Part shown: piece by piece, positions 41,619-41,847 of the stretch
Layout: every line of letters begins with the position of its first letter
Position numbering within the stretch: position 1 is the first letter of the stretch
Assembly: GCA_913052585.1 (NCBI GenBank)
Contig: CAJXEB010000016.1
Location: 1 to 41,847 of the forward strand
Direction: 5' to 3'
DNA: 41,847 bases
DNA from: an uncultured Flavobacteriaceae bacterium
GTDB lineage: Bacteria > Bacteroidota > Bacteroidia > Flavobacteriales > Flavobacteriaceae
Program-made: the position numbers and the translations under genes
Notes under the pieces: model-generated
What the model was told of the DNA's origin: nothing
The model's input: only the letters and a program-made list of their open reading frames with translations
Databases searched by the model: none

Positions 41619-41847
41619 CGCCGAGGCCAAAAGGAGCTCCGAGAGTTTTTGGTATCAGGTGCAGGCAAGCAATTTACTAGGCAAGACTTCAGTGTTGTGC
41701 GGAAGGAATTGGCTGATCGTGCGGTTGAAACGGAAGTGTTATTTAATTTTGCATTTCGAATTGTCTCTATTCAAGACAGCGGGATGGTGCCCAATTACGA
41801 GGCATCTGTTAATAAGATGTATAGTTCTGAACTCCATCAACGCATGG
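41619..41847 (+). CDS. Acyl-CoA dehydrogenase fragment (foreign sequence at contig end)
   Basis: The plus strand is open from the junction to the end of the window in one frame. It reads through KELREFLVSGAGKQFTR, VVRKELADRAVETEVLFNFA and PNYEASVNKMYSSELHQRM. This matches the helical C-terminal domain of acyl-CoA dehydrogenases, where a conserved (P)xYEASxxKxxxSEL segment precedes the active-site region. Both ends are missing: the fragment begins at the junction and runs off the window. It has visibly higher G+C and CG-containing codons than the flavobacterial genes beside it. Most likely it comes from another organism through a chimeric join. Confidence 0.72.

Overview
The window reads as a chromosome segment of a marine-type Flavobacteriaceae bacterium (Bacteroidota). 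The DNA is AT-rich. Several promoters look like the Bacteroidota -7 element TAnnTTTG, ribosome-binding sites are A-rich rather than Shine-Dalgarno-like, and two proteins end in type IX secretion sorting domains. Two TonB-dependent receptors, a dimanganese-type class I ribonucleotide reductase set and a PiT transporter with a PhoU-like tail fit the same group. No tRNA, rRNA, CRISPR array, prophage or insertion sequence was seen.

Layout. At 1-510 there is an unannotated transcription unit on the minus strand: three tandem copies of a tiny gene for a very basic 28-29 residue peptide, with a promoter and a terminator of its own. 696-5826 holds ordinary cell-envelope and metabolic genes: a META/T9SS protein, a HupE-like membrane protein, dCMP deaminase, a C-terminal processing peptidase, a small membrane protein, MarC and a DUF3109 protein. 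6480-9554 is the nrdBA operon, in which the ATP-cone sits on NrdB instead of NrdA. 10567-21699 looks like a phosphate/anion block: PiT transporter, OprO/P-type porin, a SulP transporter with a beta-carbonic anhydrase, a YwqK-like secreted protein, and a surface-lipoprotein/TonB-receptor pair. 21878-35043 contains dgt, a secreted M36 metallopeptidase, dxs, tadA, a ClC protein, aspS and a second TonB-dependent receptor. 35044-41614 is an RND efflux operon (TetR, TolC, adaptor, pump).

Two signals stand out. The first is the peptide array: the three copies differ mostly by synonymous or conservative codon changes, so they look like translated genes rather than a DNA repeat. The second is a set of 7-bp units repeated every 11 bp (consensus about KTAACA), upstream of the porin, the PiT gene and the lipoprotein/TonB-receptor pair. 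In all three the array is in register with a TATTTGC -7 element. The architecture is that of a PHO box, so these neighbouring units may form a phosphate-starvation regulon that includes an uncharacterised outer-membrane uptake pair.

The last ~230 bases (from about 41615) are foreign to the rest. They encode a piece of an acyl-CoA dehydrogenase on the plus strand, and they cut the tetR gene inside its helix-turn-helix. This is most easily explained as a chimeric contig end, so the apparent N-terminus of the TetR protein should not be trusted.
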